From Bacteroidota bacterium (GTDB taxonomy: Bacteria > Bacteroidota > Bacteroidia > Bacteroidales > VadinHA17), in the NCBI GenBank assembly GCA_012838685.1, contig DUOU01000102.1, positions 1 to 6,978 of the forward strand: a stretch of 6,978 bases of DNA. Reading direction: 5' to 3'. The position numbers and the translations under genes are program-made. The notes beneath the pieces are model-generated. The model worked only from the letters and a program-made list of their open reading frames with translations, was not told where the DNA came from and did no database searches. Position 1 is the first letter of the stretch. Every line of letters begins with the position of its first letter. Below, in pieces: positions 6,267 through 6,978 of the stretch.

Positions 6267-6978
6267 ATGAAAATAGCGAACCATAAGTTACCACTGGCTT
6301 TAATAACGGCGCTGCTGATAATATTGGCGTCTGTTGCGGGTATATTGGGCAAAGGAGAGTTTGGGAAGAGTATTGTGGTGACCCGACTGGAAAACAGGGT
6401 CGTTGATCAGATAAGGTTAACCGGGAAGTATGTCGATTTTTTAGCGAAGGGGATCGAATCGGGATCGTTTTTTGATCGTTATTTTGAGGAGAAAGAGTAT
6501 GCCAAAGCGTCCAAAAATGATATTACATTGCTGGTTTACTCCGATAAAGGCCTGGCTTATTGGTCGGACAACACTTTTGAGGTACCCCCTTTCTATAATC
6601 GGGAGTTGTTCGGGGAGCCGGTTGTCTTTCTGCAGAACGGCTGGTTTGTTCCGGTAATTTCGGAACTGTCGGGTTACAAGATTGTGGGACTTTTGAGATT
6701 GTCGGCTCATTATGGCATTGAAAACGACATAATAAGCAGTGGGTTAACCGAAAAGTTGAGACCCTCCGGGGAGATAACCTTCAGCCGGCAAGGATCTCCC
6801 GGAGAGAGGCCTCTTTTCAATGAGACGGGAGACTATCTTTTTTCGGTTGGGTTTCCCGAAAACGGGAACCATAATATTCTGACAACCACTTCATTGGTAT
6901 TGTGGGCTTTGTCGTTAACAACAACTCTTTTTCTTGTTGCCTCTATCGCCTCTTTTTTCAATAAAAAGGGTAAAGGGG
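6267..6978 (+). CDS. Membrane sensor protein, probable histidine kinase amino-terminal part (runs off the window)
   Basis: The frame is open from an ATG 6 nt after the rlmH stop to the window edge, giving 237 residues without a stop, so the gene is 3'-truncated by the window. Seen: a first membrane segment (about 8-28), an extracytoplasmic region of about 175 residues, a second membrane segment (about 206-231), then a basic NKKGKG stretch where the cytoplasmic part begins. The ectodomain has YSDKGLAYWSDNTFEVP (91-107), QNGWFVPV (123-130), GYKIVGLLRLSAHYGIEND (136-154) and DYLFSVGF (189-196). I recall this order from the sensor regions of Bacteroidota histidine kinases, which have WSDN, NGWY and YxIVGLI followed by a YxxEN motif. 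The kinase domains themselves are not visible, so the call is an inference; another signalling output is possible. AGAAGA directly before the ATG gives little Shine-Dalgarno support. Tight spacing suggests co-transcription with rlmH. Confidence 0.75.
   Translation, partial: MKIANHKLPLALITALLIILASVAGILGKGEFGKSIVVTRLENRVVDQIRLTGKYVDFLAKGIESGSFFDRYFEEKEYAKASKNDITLLVYSDKGLAYWSDNTFEVPPFYNRELFGEPVVFLQNGWFVPVISELSGYKIVGLLRLSAHYGIENDIISSGLTEKLRPSGEITFSRQGSPGERPLFNETGDYLFSVGFPENGNHNILTTTSLVLWALSLTTTLFLVASIASFFNKKGKG

Noticed and set aside
6441..6710. Minus-strand open frame within the sensor gene
   Set aside because: It lies opposite a continuous 237-codon frame with two membrane segments and coherent sensor motifs, so it is a chance reading frame.

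Overview
The window looks like ordinary chromosome from a member of the Bacteroidota. Three observations support this. The proteins resemble Bacteroidota versions of their families. One gene encodes a DUF4783 protein, a family I know only from that phylum. Two plus-strand genes are preceded by perfect matches to the TAnnTTTG -7 box used by the Bacteroidota primary sigma factor, and none of the genes depends on a strong Shine-Dalgarno sequence. No phage, insertion sequence, CRISPR array, tRNA or rRNA is visible.

Layout: 1-174 is an AT-rich leader carrying a good -7 box at 141-148. valS (175-2808, +) encodes a complete valyl-tRNA synthetase. It converges on a 457-residue membrane-anchored protein (2816-4189, -), with only 7 nt between the two stop codons. 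I read that protein as a degenerate relative of a metallopeptidase-like family whose HExxH motif has been lost. A 174-nt gap (4190-4363) follows. It holds a possible minus-strand promoter and the left arm of a perfect 13-bp inverted repeat, whose right arm runs over the nadC stop codon. nadC (4364-5206, -) and the exported DUF4783 protein (5196-5603, -) overlap by 11 nt, with the DUF4783 gene upstream, and form an operon. A divergent intergenic region (5604-5786) separates them from rlmH (5787-6260, +). Six nt after rlmH comes the amino-terminal part of a two-membrane-segment sensor protein (6267 to the window edge, +), probably a histidine kinase.

How the genes work together: valS and rlmH serve translation (tRNA charging and 23S rRNA modification) and nadC makes NAD, so most of the window is housekeeping. 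The least understood parts are the 457-residue protein, the DUF4783 protein translationally coupled to nadC, and the sensor protein linked to rlmH. I do not see a clear new multi-gene system. The best leads are the apparent pseudo-peptidase and the inverted repeat at the 3' end of nadC.
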